Both the position numbers and the translations under genes were made by a program. Of a stretch of DNA of 64,000 bases, positions 13,954 through 26,251 are shown one piece after another. The notes beneath the pieces were generated by a model. It did not search any database and was not told the origin of the DNA. It saw only the letters and a list, made by a program, of their open reading frames with translations. This DNA comes from Terana coerulea (Eukaryota; Basidiomycota; Agaricomycetes; Polyporales; Phanerochaetaceae). Position 1 is the stretch's first letter; every line of letters begins with the position of its first letter. The DNA is taken from contig JAKOGH010001201.1 in assembly GCA_024811115.1 (NCBI GenBank), positions 1-64,000 on the forward strand. The letters run 5' to 3'.

Positions 13954-16542
13954 TTAGCTGTGGTCTCCGTTGCTCCCAACGACGTGTCCGTCCCATGTAC
14001 GCTTCAGCGAGGTAGGTACCGGATGACTCATGAGATGGTTCGCCCACGAGCTGCTGTACGACGGGCGGACACGACCAAAGTCGCGCTGCTGCGTCGCTTG
14101 GGCCTGAGTCTGCGCCTGCCGCTCCTCTTCCACCCGCGACTCGAGCTCCTCCACCTCCTCCAGCAGACGCTGGTTGGCGTACTTCAGTTGCTGCAGCTCG
14201 TACTGCCACCCGCTCCCCCGGCTCGTGCCGAGCTCGAGGAAAACGTCTTCGCCGTGTGGGTGGACCATCAGGGCCGCGTTTGCGAGCTGCGGCACGTCGG
14301 CGAGCTTGATCTGGCAGACGAGCGGACGCATCTGAGTCGTGGCCGCAGACGCGATGGCAGGGGCAGCATCCCCTTCTGGGTGGTACAGGACGACGTCGAC
14401 CGTCACCTCTGTCCCGTCTTTCTTCCGCAGTTCGCATGACAGGTTCCGGCTCTCCGACGACGGGTCAGTGAACGCCTGCTGCAGCGCCTCCTGTACCATC
14501 GCGCGGCCCTGACTCGGATCTCGCCCGCCGATGAAGTCGCTCAGACACCGGCCGATGACCTCGACGACGCTCCACCCCAGCAGGTCCCGTATCGCGGTCC
14601 CCGCGTGCAAGAACGAGCCGCCGAGACTCAACAGCGCCCAGCATTCCCGCTCCTGGTCCGCCGCTTCCTCTGAACCTTGCGGCGTCGCGCGCGAAGATGA
14701 GCTTTGTGTGTCCGGCTGCGCCAGGCCGCCCGCGCGCGCAACGCTCTGCCACCGCAGGCGCGGGATGTCACGCACACGACCGCTGAGGATGATGGCCTTG
14801 CGCCCCTTGCCTGGCTCTAAAAACAGCCGGCCGCTGCATTCGACCCAGATGAAGTCGCCGTTCTTGGCCTGCATCCGGAAGAGGAGATCCACGCCCCGTG
14901 GGCCGGCCGCCAGAGACAGAGCCGTGGGCTGTATCGGACTCTCAGGTTCCTCCTTCGTTGAGCCGTTGGGACCGCCAGTGCCCATACTGGAGGACTCCTT
15001 GAGCTCGCGAACGAGGGGGACCTTGTCCGCCCTCATGGCAGTAGTCGGTTATCCCCTTGCCGACCAGCTCCTCAGGGTCGTAGCCTAATGTCCGCTTCAC
15101 CGAGGGAGAGACGTACAAGAATGCGCCCTTCAAGGAAAGAACATGGACGAAGTCTGGTGAGGTCTCGAGCAACATTAGGCTCAATGGTCGGTTGCCGTCG
15201 TACGGGTCGTTACGCTCTTGCACCGATAGCGATAGCGTCGTCGTCGAGGTGCTGATAGGAAGGCTGCTCAAGAAATCTTGGTTGGCCAAAGCGTTACGGA
15301 ACTGCTTCGAGACGCCCGCCGTCGAAGAGTTCATCTTCCAGTCCTTTGACGCCGCCGTAGAGGGATATGCCATATTGTTGCTGTAATTGGCCATGTAGCT
15401 CCCGTCTCGCACCCTTTGGAGAATAGCATTGGGTTGCTCTGTCAAATCAACCTGGAAGCCAACTTGGTACACGATGTCGTCGGCTTCCTCTGGTCGGTTG
15501 CTGACACCGCCAGGAATAGGGATCACCGTGACCAGGTTGATGAACGCAGATCCATTCTTCCGATAGTTCACCAGACTGACTTGAACCTCCTTGTCGGCAA
15601 CCAGGGACTTGCGCATGTGCGCCACTGCGTCCGGCGCGGTGTGCCTACGGGGCTCGCCCTTCTGCAGCTGCCCTCCTGGCGCTTGCAAGAAGCGGCAGTT
15701 GCGGCCAATGACCTCTTCCTCCGAGTAGCCGGTAAGCTTCAAAAACGTTGGCGATGCATATACGATGGGGTGATCAAAGCGTCGGACGTCGGAGACTACG
15801 AATGAGCAGGTCATGTCTACTGGGCCCAACGCGATCTTCGGGTGTGGCCGAGTAGCCACGCGAGCCAAGATAGACAGGATGTCGAAACCAGAGGCAGAGT
15901 ATACCGGCAAGCCCCCTGAAGAAGGTAAGATGAAAGGCAGTGATATTGGTACAGCGCGCGAGGAGGGAATATTTGGTGTACGTTGAGCGAGAGCGTCCTG
16001 AAGCGGGTGAACCGAGTTATAAGCAACTGTAGAGAATTCGACAGGCGAATGCGACGGTCGTTGCGAATGAGACTGCGAACCTGGCTCGCTTGAGGAAGCT
16101 TGCTGCGAAGTCGGGAAATGGGTAGGAGGAGATGCCATGGGCTGTGAGGGGAAAGAAGGAATGGATGGCGATAAGAACCAACTCGAGCTAAGCACTGCAT
16201 GAGAACTCAGCTAGCAGCGGGGGAATATAGCACCTACTAGTCTTCGCTTGCGTTGCGGTACGATGGATTCCCCAACCAGTTTGAAGCTACTGCTGCTGAC
16301 CGCCCGACGATACCGGCTGGTAGAACCTCCGCACCTCCTCCGGGCGCGACGGTGGGGCCTAACATAAGCTGAGGCATCTGGAACTGGACATTGCCCGAGA
16401 AGATGGATGGATCGTATTGGAACGACTCTGCGCGACTCTGATTCGAATAGTCTTCATAGAGAGAAGTGCGCTCCTGGCTCTCTCGCGGCTGGTTGGCCTG
16501 CTCTTGTTCGGCATTGTACTGTAAGTACCTTTCGAATGGCAT
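13954..16542 (-). CDS. wc-1: White Collar-1 type LOV/PAS blue-light receptor
   Basis: Two exons, 16542-16238 and 16187-13954 (50-nt GTAGGT..TAG intron). The LOV domain holds GRNCRFLQAPGGQ with the flavin-binding cysteine, and NYRKNGSAFINLV downstream. Two further PAS domains follow: one with GAFLYVSPSVKRTLGYDPEELVGK continuing into FRMQAKNGDFIWVEC, and one with LHAGTAIRDLLGWS and ELRKKDGTEVTVDVV. The C terminus is a short coiled coil (about 14.2 kb) and no GATA zinc finger, as in basidiomycete WC-1, where the DNA-binding finger is on WC-2. The frame breaks at a CCC run, 15030-15032; with one base removed the phase closes and the product is 845 residues. Confidence 0.93.
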
Positions 16543-17641
16543 GGTATCTGGCGGAGAGCAGATAGAGCACACGTTAGCCAAAGAGCCCACCAGACAGGCC
16601 GTGGACGAGCACTTACTTGTGTGGGCCGTTATGAGACTGTTTGCGGTGGCTGATGGCGACTTGGAAATGTCTTGACCTTCCTGAACGCTTGGTGGGGAAG
16701 TCCTGGGTGTGGGCACGCAGATAGAGTGCAGCTGCGGCAATCGGCGATTCAAAGTAGATTTGACGAAAACTCGAGATTTTGGGCCGTGCGCAGGAAGCTC
16801 TGCGATATTTTCCACGGTTACAAGAGTGCCCGGTCCAGACAGGGGCTGCACGCGGAGGCGGTGAGGCGGGGGTGCAAGGCGCCTGGTGAGGTGAAGGAAG
16901 AGAGTGAGCGTGAAAAAGACGGAGCTCGTGGTCACCGTCGTCGTCGTCGTCGTCGTCGTGGATGACGGCGAGGGGTGGTGTGGGTGAGGTCGTCGGGTGG
17001 TGGGTGAAGGAGTGACGCAGTAATGTTGTCCGAGTCTGCTTCCGCAAGATGAATTTGGCCCCTCGAGGGCTCCGACTTGCCGCCGGTGTGGATTATGCCG
17101 TTTTGGGACGGACCTTTCCCCCGTTCCAATCGTACTCGCCCTCGCCCTGGGCCTCTGCTGCCATAACGTCGCCCCTTGCCGCCTGCCGCTGCCGCCGTCT
17201 GCACAGTCCCGCCAGCTCCGTTTGGCCTGAAGCCTGCAGCGAAGCGGCGTCTGGCACGGAGGTTACTGCAGAATTATAACGAGATTACATGTTTGTCAAT
17301 GGCTTAATAATGACGGTGCCTTGCCGTATGCGGCACGCCCCAACGCGTTGGCGTGCAGATCGCCGGCTGCAGTGACCGCAGGAAAGCGGCGGCGTCGGCG
17401 GCGCGCCAGACGCCCGAGCCTGGCTTACACGCATTGTCACATGCTGTCACGTCTGTCTGTCACAGAGGTACGCGAGCTGTCACGCCGCACGTGGTGGCCG
17501 CCGTTCAACTCGGCCTCGACGACCACGCTCAGCACACTCATTTGTATCCACGTGCCCTCTCCTACCCATCCTCATACACACTCTGCAAAGTGCATGTTGT
17601 CTTGCAATTCCGCGATCTCGTACTGCCAAGTCTGAAACGTT
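16543..17641. promoter_or_regulatory. Divergent intergenic region, WC-1 / Spt21-like gene
   Basis: 1.1 kb between divergent start codons. It holds the (CGT)8 repeat and GC-rich stretches around 17090-17240 and 17370-17420. Repeated TGTCAC motifs occur between 17430 and 17485. I see no open frame with domain content; open frames here are GC-driven. Confidence 0.5.
16936..16959. repeat. (CGT)8 microsatellite
   Basis: Eight perfect CGT units, about 400 nt upstream of the WC-1 start codon. The site is in non-coding DNA on both strands as far as I can tell, so length change would alter spacing in the wc-1 leader or promoter, not protein. Confidence 0.9.
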
Positions 17642-20628
17642 ATGGAAAGTCGGCAGCTCGGCCGTGCGTGCATGCATCGTCTCCTTTTTCCATCTGCTTA
17701 CCGTACATGTTCAGTGCGAGCCCTCTACTCCGTCAATAATACGCCGTACATTCTCGCCCTTTCCCTGCGCAAATTTTCAGTTACAATCCTCCGTCCCGGA
17801 ACCTCAAGTACTCACACTCGGTCCTGCGGAACAGATGCTCAGACATCAGTATACGGGAGAGCACCGCTGCGACCTTTTCTCGACATGATATGTCGGACAA
17901 GGTGAGTTTCTCACTCTTGATGTTAGCCCACTTGCTGAAGCATGTTGAAAAGTCCGGAGCTGGTCCAAGTGCAGCAAGGCAAACGCGATTACTCCGTCTA
18001 CGTGCTCGACCCACTGGAAGCTCGCTCGGCTGTACCGAAACTTCCGGGAGCCTCTGGAAGTACCGCTCACGGCGTAGCAACCGGTCTAGGTCTCATGTCG
18101 TTCGCCCTTAATGATCCCGAGTGCGATATGTCGGTTACCGGCACGATCAATAGTGACGGCATACAGGAGGAGAGGCTCGAGGTCATTTTCGCGCTGCGGG
18201 AGGTACGTCCTGGTCTTACTCATTGTGGTATTTGATGCTGACGCTTCGTCTAGTACTCCGGGCCTGTCCCGCGACAGCCAGAGTACATTCCGCGGGCCAG
18301 TAGTAGCAAAGTTACACTGAAAGCCCAGCCAGCTCCGCCACGCCCCGAACTCAAATTTGCGGCGAATACGAGGGCGACGACTGTCTCGCGCAGCTCCTCA
18401 TTTACTCAGCCCAGTAGCAGTCGCGTATCACCGTCGCCTGCTCCTAGTGCACCATCTGCGGCACCGCCCCAAAAGCCATTAGGCCAACCAGCTACTGCCG
18501 CTACGTTCCCGTCTACCCAGAGTACCTCAGCGCCTGCCAACCAATCTACCCTACAAAGCATGTTGATGGCGCTGTCAAATACAACTAAAGGCTCTGAAAT
18601 ACTCGCGGCCCTGTCGGCGATCGACTCCTCCGCGGGTACTCTTGGCCAGCAAGTAACACCAAACGTTGCGCTTATAGAAGCGTTGTCTAAGCTTCTATAC
18701 CCTGCGGCTGCCGCCACGGCACTTCAAACTGAAGGTACGCCGGTGTCGACGGTGCCGACCACAACGTCTCTTCCGCCGCACGCCCCAGCTAGTTCAGTCC
18801 ACCCATTGTCTCCCAGCAAAGGCAAGGGCAATATGGCAGATAACGTATCGGATGATGATATTGTCTGTCTGGACAAGGAGAACGTCGATCCCTATGCGTT
18901 CTCTCGGGGCAAGAAGAGTCTGAAAGGCAAGGGCCGTGAAGAGGAGCCTGTGGCGGCGAGCTCACCCCGAAGCCAGTCGCTGGGAGCGGCGCCGTCTCAT
19001 CATCTTCTGGTCTGTCCAGTGAACCATCTGGTGGCGTCCGAAAGCGCACGCTGAGTGACATCGTGGATGGAATCGACCGCGAGCGCGAAAGAAGCCGGCG
19101 GAAGACCTCAGGTAGTTCGCGCAAAGCGAACGCCCTAGCGTCTCATTCATCACTGCCTATGCATGCGGCTTCCGATAATAATCTCGGCGAGACCTCGTCT
19201 TTCAAGCCACAGTCCGGACCTCCTCAGCCCGGGCCGTCAACACTACGGCCTAGTCAAAGTTCTCCGCCGCGACCGCGAGCCGCCCAAGCCGCTGCTGCTG
19301 CTCCTCGGCGGCCTTTCGTCCTGCCAGACTGGGCGAAGACGGATACAGCCACCATCCCTCGGTTTCCTGATGCATCTGCCGCGCCGCCACCCCCGACCCT
19401 GTTAAAATCAAGAAGAAGAAATCTGGGAAGAAGCGACAGCAGGCTGCGAATGCAGAGAATGAACCGTCAGGGACCGATCCGTCTGCGTCGAGTCCGTCGC
19501 GATCGAGGCGTCCTAGTGGTGAAGGCATAGGTACGAACGGCTCAAGCCACAAGAAGCGACAGGTACCACGTGCAGGGCCGCCGCCACAAGCACCGTCTGC
19601 TGCCAACACGCAGCCTGTCGTGGCAGGCCCATCGACTATTTCCGTATTCAATTCTCCGGAACGCCCGTCCACACCGTCCCGCACCCTCGGAACAGCCATC
19701 TACGCCGACAGGTCCGCGGAGCGGCCGTTTCGACTCACCCCTCTTCACACCTGTGCCCAATCAACGGCGCTCTCCTCACTCCACGTCTGCACATCAGATT
19801 CCCAGCCTGTATAGCTCGTTGTTCTCGCCAGCAGCTACACCCAGCCGACGCGGCCGCCCACCGGTCGCATCGCCATTAAAGGTGGAAGGGTTGGCAGACA
19901 CGCCCGAGTCGGATGACGTCGCATCTCCGTCGAGCTCACTGCCCATAGCGAGCAGTGACGCGGAAGGCGACTCGCCGCCGCGTGCTCGCACACCGACGAC
20001 GCCACAAACGGAACCCCACTGGTCGGTCGGCCTCCCGCCATCCAGCCCGCTGCCGCCATCGTCGCCATTACCCCCGTCGAGCCCCGAGCTGGAGCCACAG
20101 AGCGACTACGAATACGAGGATGCGTTCACGCCGTCGTCGGCCCTGACCTCGGACACGGATCCGCTCACACCCCTGCCTGAGTTTACGCCGGACGAGATGG
20201 GCGAGGCGACGTTCACTGCCGAGGACCTTGACCAGCTGCTGTCCTCCGCAGCCTTCACAGACAACAACGGGCACCAAAACATGACGTTTGACGAGTTTAT
20301 GCTCTCAAGTGCGTCTGCGGACCCGTCGTGTTCAACGGTGCCTCCTCAGGACCTGTTTCCCGACTTCACTGACGGCTTCGCGCTTGGAGATGACTCAAGA
20401 TCACCGCAGGTCGATCTAGCTCACTTGGATTTCAACGAGTTTCTGGAGTCGATGAAGCCGCTCATGACCGCGAGCGGGTTCGAGACGTTGGATACTCAAG
20501 AGTTTGGTAGCGTGGACCCTACCGCATTCCTCGCGCCTACAACAAGCGACGGAGCTCTTGACATTAGCAGTAACGCCGCAAAGTTAGCAGAAGATTTACA
20601 GAGTTTGTATAGTGGGTGTGTCCTATAG
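17642..20628 (+). CDS. Spt21/Ams2-family transcription regulator
   Basis: Exons 17642-17663, 17715-17901, 17953-18202 and 18254 onward. The spliced N terminus reads LRALYSVNNTPYILA, then LDMICRTSPELVQV, GKRDYSVYVLDPLE, GLGLMSFAL and SVTGTI with EERLEVIFAL. This series matches the order of the Ams2/Spt21 N-terminal domain (VLYT..ARLP; SPELV; DYTVY; GxGMLSWAL; TGR). The middle has KRTLSDIVDGIDRERERSR and RPFVLPDWAKTDTATIPRF; the last 300 residues are Ser/Pro-rich then acidic. Spt21 and Ams2 control histone gene expression in yeasts; the same role here is inference. The reading frame switches near 19000, 19395 and 19700, so three single-base errors or mutations lie in the middle part. Confidence 0.72.
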
Positions 20629-21047
20629 GCACTTGCGCTGTTTTAAGCGAATGCGATGGGTGTATACATATACTATACTGTTTCTGTGTGAAGTGATATG
20701 AGCGTGATTTGCCTTAGTGGCGCCAGCCGATCGCTGGGAAATCCTAGCGAGCGCGAGGAGCGGGTGCTAGTCTGCCTTTCTCCACCCGTCTCTGGTTTCG
20801 TTGTCAAGTCCGAAGCAGTTTATGCCGAGTCTGGGTTGTGCAGCAACCTGGCCTGCGGGGGCAGTATAAACCAAGGTCGCCTCGCTGCGTCAGAGCCCGG
20901 CCTCGTTGCGCGTAGCACGCTTTCGTCACATCACAGCCGCCCTCTCTCGTCCGCATACCAGTTCACCAAATCTCTTCCATCCCTTCGCCCTTCCCTGCTT
21001 GCCGGGTCGACGGCGCAACACCCCTTTCCTGTCTTTTTTACCCCGCG
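20629..21047. other. Intergenic, Spt21-like gene to BTB gene
   Basis: About 420 nt: presumed 3' UTR (TATACATATACTATACTG near 20660), then the next gene's promoter and a pyrimidine-rich leader (CCTTTCCTGTCTTTTTT near 21022-21040) before the ATG at 21048. Confidence 0.5.
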
Positions 21048-24000
21048 ATGGCCTCGTCCAGCAACGCCGCGAATGCGACGCCGCCTGCGCTCATAGAGGC
21101 GACGCGGAACTCGACCACGGCGTGGCAGGACGACCTGCAGGAGTTATTCGAGCAGGCCAAGGAGGCGCTACGCGGACGTCGTGTGGGAGCTCTCGAACGA
21201 AGATGATCCTATGGGCGAGGGTGTGGAGGAGGTCTGGGGCCATAAAGGTGCGCATCAATTGCACATCTCGGACTCGAGCTCGTGGATTGTTTCAGGCTGG
21301 TGCGGTTGGATAAGTCCTGCGGTCCTTCGATGGATTGACTATCTAAGAATTAAACAGGGCTCTGCGGAATTCATAGGCCCGCGGGATGGCCCAGGAGTGG
21401 GCTGCACTTGCATGCTTTCGAAAGCTTTGCGCATACAGCAAGCCTGAAACAGACGATTTCGTATAGTGGCATATTCTGATTATGTCTTTCATACAGCTAT
21501 CGTCTACGCTCGTGCTCCACCATCGTTTCAGAATCGCTACTTCCAATCCCGACCGCTTCCTACAACATCCCCGGGACCATATTCCACCTCGCCAACAGGC
21601 TCATTACCAGCGCAGTCTGCACTCTCTTTGAACCTAGGACTTGACTTTGGTGTTTCTCGCTCTCCATCGCCGTTCGGTATCACTCGCGCCGTCTCGCCAT
21701 CGCCATCTACGAACCCTGGTGCTGTCCTCCGCCTCACTACGCAAATAAACCCTGCCTTATTCTCGAATGAGCTCGAGTACCTGTACACAGGGAAAGGTAT
21801 TGGGCAAGCATTCGAGTTCTTATTTGACTCGACCGAATCTCTCGAAGAAGGCGATGGTGACGACCAGCGGGTGGACAAACTCCGCAAGGACCTCGTCTTT
21901 ATGTGGCGATCGCGGCTCTATTCCGACATTCGTATTGCCTTGACTGGCAACTTCTCGTCTTCTAACCACGAAAATGCGACGGCTATCTTCTCCTCGCATC
22001 GTTTCATTCTCGTCTCCCGATCTCCGTATTTCCGCACACAACTTCTACAGTGGGGGCTGAAGCAGACACCTGGCGAGCCGCTCACCCTCACACTACCCTC
22101 TCCCCCCATTTACCCCCGCTTCTCTTCACTTTACTCTCGGCTATCTCTATACGGGAACCCTGCAGTTCTCGCATCGGACTTTTGACCTCGACACATCGTT
22201 CCACATCATGCGATCTGCAACCTATCTCGCGCTTGACCAACTATACGACGAGATCCAGGCCCGCATCGTCCAGGAGATGATGCACGGCCTCTTCCATGCC
22301 TTCCTGGAGTTCTCGGAATACGAGGCTATCACAGGCGGCAAGTGGGGCACCGGCGGTTGCAGGTGCCGACAATGTGCGCGGCGTGCCCCGCGCGTGCTCG
22401 AGTTTGCTATGCTGGACGACGTCAAGAACCCTCATCTGGAACGAGGGGCGCGCCGTGCGCTCGTCGGGTTGTACGGCGAGGGCTGGTGCAACGCGGAATT
22501 TGCTCGGCTCACGCACAAGACGCGTGATAGTCTGCTGAAGGGCGTCGCAAAGCGCACGACGCCGCTGAACGTCTTCGCTCTGCTGTACGCCACGCATACG
22601 GCGCTCGGGAAGCTCGAAGGCGTCCTGGAGCCATGGGCCGAGATTTCGAGGGAGATGCTACTCGCAGCTCGTAAGACGATCGACGAGGTGCTGTGCAACC
22701 AAGCCGATCAATGCTTCGAGCAGGCAGAATGGCTGGACATCATGGAAGCTGATGGTGTTCACTTTGAGGACGGAGAAAGAGTGGAATGGATCATGGAGGC
22801 TTTGCGTCGAGGTATGGGAGAGAGAAATGCTGCCTCCTTGTATCAGGTATGCAGTATACCTGGTCCTGTAATGCTCCTTTACCTGAACTACTTTCAGACG
22901 CTGGTTTCCTCGATTCTTATCCGACCTCATCCCACCGACACAGACGCTGCTATGCTCTCCGCGACGTCGCACGTCCGCGTCCAGGTGGAGCAAGCGCGCT
23001 CTGATATCATACGATGGCTTCGTCGAGGTTGGGTACGTGTCAGGCAGGAAGGTGGCTTCGATAAGCTGGAGGATTGGGCACTCGTTGAGATTTCACATGG
23101 TTCGTTTTCTTCCTTGCGTCATATATACTGTGTTAACTGTCATCGTAGAAATTGATGTGAAGCAAGAGGAACTTCTGAGTTCCTCCGCACCTCCTGCGAC
23201 GCCAAAGTCGACACCATCCCGTCCTGTAACGCGGGCAAGAGCAGTAGACGAAACTGCCAGCATACACTCTTTGAGAACCCCCGCCGTCCGTAGCGGCCCT
23301 CGATTTGGCGGTGACACAATCAGATCGTCTGCAGCCTCCGTAAGATCTGTCGCGCTGAGCACGCACTCGACCGCGTCCCGCACTACTGTCGCATCTCGCA
23401 GGACCGTCAATGTCGGAGGTGTCCGTCCGGACTCAAAGCTTACCCCTGGTCAGACATCCAGCTTGGTCCGTTCACCACACGACCCAGCATCTGCCTCAAC
23501 TCCCTCCCCGAGCAGAATTCCACCACGTAAGCACCTGTCGTCGGCTGCTTCCACAAGTGAGGCTGCGTCAACTCGGCTTCGATCGTCTGCTGCGTCCATG
23601 AAGTCGACAACATCTCGGGCCTCGACGGTTCGCAAGAACGTGGCGGGTCCTTCATCCCTCCGCCCTCCATCCGGCCTTTCTAGGCCAAGCTCCACAATGT
23701 CGACCACCAGCGATGGTTCGACAAACTTCGAAACCGCTAAGTCGGACGTCACACCCTCATCTGCTGCGCGCTCTCGAGTTACGTCCACCGTGTCCACAAC
23801 TAGTGTGCGGTCCACTGCGACCACTCCGACTACACCAAAGCTCGTACGCTCGAGGGCACCATCGGTTGCATCGAAAGCTTCCACCAATGGTAAACGACCG
23901 CCTCCATCCCCTGTTGACAGCAAGAAGCTGTCGCCTGGCGTTCCGAAGCGAACAATATCCAACGCCTCTAGCACTTCGGCTCGTTCCTCCGTGGCATCTA

Positions 24001-24704
24001 CACTGTCTACGTCTACCGCTACCAGCAAGACACCGTCACGGAAGTCTGTTCCACCGCCGCTACCACCAAAAGGCAACGGCATAGTGCCGAAGTCACCCCT
24101 GCAAACCGACAGTGGCGGCACAGTGAAAGCAAAGACGTTGCCCTCGCATAAAAAGCAGATGAGCGTCGTGTCATCAGCCAGCACTGTCAGAGGTTCAATG
24201 AAGCGCAAAACCTCTACGGACACGGTGAAGGAGTATACAGCAGAAGACGATCAGCTCGTCCCACGTGGAGCGACGCTGGAAATTGGCATTCCTTGCATAG
24301 TCTCCTCGAAACGAGCCCGATTCCGCGCCTATGCGAGGTACATCGGCGAAGTGGAAGGCGAGGCGGGTCCTTGGGTCGGCGTGGAAGTACCGGTTAACGA
24401 AGACTGGCCCGAAGAAAAGCTCGAGGGGCGGCAGTGGAACGACGGCACGTGGGGCGGCGTCCGCTACTTTGATATCGGCAGCGCCTCGGAGTGGGGCTAT
24501 GGCGAGGATGCACGCCGGCGACGCGTCGACTGGAGCGGCAACCACACCAGCAGCCTGAAGCGAGAAGGCGACCAACTCAGCATTGACAGGACAAAGAGGC
24601 TACGAAGTGTCTCTCCTGCGGTGTCCGACATCTCAAACTCCGAATCGCGGGGCCTCTTCGTACGACCCCAGCAGGTCCTCTACGTGGTGGACGCTGTTGC
24701 GTAA
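21048..24704 (+). CDS. BTB/POZ protein with C-terminal CAP-Gly domain
   Basis: Exons 21048-21247, 21497-22846, 22898-23099, 23149-24704. After a Ser/Pro-rich start, a BTB fold begins at SRLYSDIRIAL (about 21907), with SSHRFILVSRSPYFRTQL and, after a frame change, LGYLYTGTLQFSHRTFDL. A helical region with a CRCRQC cluster near 22360 follows, then 350 residues of Ser/Thr/Arg-rich linker (many SSAAS, TTPT, basic) that looks disordered, and a CAP-Gly domain near 24270-24490 (VGVEV, NDGTWGGVRYFD). CAP-Gly domains bind microtubule or EEY/F tails; BTB mediates dimerisation or Cul3 binding. Extra bases at 21164-21165 (GG) and 22102-22107 (C6) break the frame; removing one at each makes every exon phase fit (1101 residues). 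The 249-nt first intron is unusually long here. Confidence 0.85.
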
Positions 24705-25088
24705 GGCTCGTCATGCCGCCTCTAATCACTCAGTCGAAGTCGGCGGTAGGCTGTAAATATTCTTGATACGATACCATCTATGCTACCTATCGATATCCCC
24801 CGGAACTCTCTGGTTATATTTTCTTTTTGCCTGTTTTGGGATTATTCGCTCATTGCGAAACTATCACACTCCTTGTTTTCCTAATTAACAGTAGTTCTGC
24901 AAGTACTCAATGTATTTGAACTTTCGCTTTGGTCAGAAATTTTGGCACCAGGCAGAGTACATAATTCTCGTGTGTATACAGAACTAGAAAATGCTTGAGT
25001 TGCGAGATGCGTTGCGACCATCTCCTGGCCTCAGACACAGCATACACAAGAGTACGTAGCAATACCTGGCAGACAACGTACCTCATGA
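24705..25088. other. Convergent 3' region, BTB gene / TSR3
   Basis: 384 nt between the 3' ends of two convergent genes. AT-rich around 24760-24960. No gene seen. Confidence 0.5.
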
Positions 25089-26251
25089 CTATCCCTCCGC
25101 GGATTCTTCTGCGGATTCCCTATCTGAATTTTCGTCAGTTGCGGGGCGATGATTCGGGTTAGGAGCGAGCCAGTCGTCGCCATCTTCGCCTGTGCAATGC
25201 GATGATATCAGGTCAAGGATAGAACTGTCGTAAAATCGCTAACCTTGCGGCTCGCGTGATTCCTGGTAGGACTGCTCTAATTCTCCAAGTATGCGCTCCT
25301 GCAAGTCAACAACTTCTTGCGACGACGTGCATGTTCTGTATCGCTCGATCAGATGTCTGAATATATTGGTGTTCAGCAACACGAGTAATCTGGGATGGGC
25401 TATGAGACCTACTTATTGACCTCCCAGAATGCATGTCCCCACCCAAACTCCTTCAACAGGCGTTCAGCATAAGTGTCAAAACCTGTGATGTAGAAAGCGG
25501 CGGCAAGTGCCTCCACACAGTTTAGCCTCCACGGCTTGCCATAGTTGACAGGATTCGTTGCGATGAGGTAGGGTACTGGTGAAGGCGTTAGTCAGTGGTC
25601 ACAGTGGTCGCTGAGATGCACCCACGAAGTCTTTCATGTGGGCTTGCAATCTTGCCGAACGGTACTTCGTCCAACTTCGCCCATGAGCACTCAACTACCG
25701 CCACGCCATTGATAGCTACTATGTCGCGGTCTCCAGGACTGATAGGTACAGTCGCTTTGGGCCTGTAAAAGTAAAGTAAGGCCAATCGTCCGTCTCCGCC
25801 ACGGACTAACAGTGAAAATGTGACTCACGTCACGACAATCCCACGGAAGCGCTGCCCAATTCGGAGATCGTCAATCAAGCCCGCACGCGCCAGCTTCTTG
25901 CCTGAGCATCTGCGAGGGTCGCAGTGATCGAAATCCTGGCGGAATCGAGAAGCTTAGCAACCCGCATCTGTACGTGGGCGAAGAGGGAAACTGACCCACA
26001 TTGCCACCGGTACTTCGATGCGTACTTGCGGTTCTGCGGAGTGCTTTTAGAGCCTGCAAAGGAAAGAGCTGAGTTGCATAGTGCTCACCTTCATCTTCCT
26101 CATCGCTGTCCCGCTCAGCAACGTCAACTGCGCTGTCCGGCCTTGTCTCGTCGCCGGTCTGCCTCTTGTGCGGTCCTCGGTTGCCTCGATGGGCATGAGC
26201 ACCCCTTCCACGCCGCTTTGCAGAGCCTCTTGTAGAAGATGGTTTGGGCAT
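25089..26251 (-). CDS. TSR3: 18S rRNA aminocarboxypropyltransferase Tsr3
   Basis: Seven exons: 26251-26089, 26033-25996, 25935-25829, 25762-25626, 25575-25413, 25356-25244, 25189-25089, all in phase, 273 residues. After a basic then acidic start ([18 protein letters not shown]) it shows [23 protein letters not shown], a [13 protein letters not shown] stretch, [35 protein letters not shown] and [17 protein letters not shown], all family hallmarks. Tsr3 transfers the aminocarboxypropyl group of S-adenosylmethionine to a hypermodified uridine of 18S rRNA during cytoplasmic small-subunit maturation. The C-terminal tail is acidic, as usual. Confidence 0.95.

Noticed and set aside
17942..17952. ATG at 17942 as start of the Spt21-like gene
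   Set aside because: It lies inside an intron; splicing 17901 to 17953 creates ICRTSPELV, which matches the family better and leads back to an upstream start.
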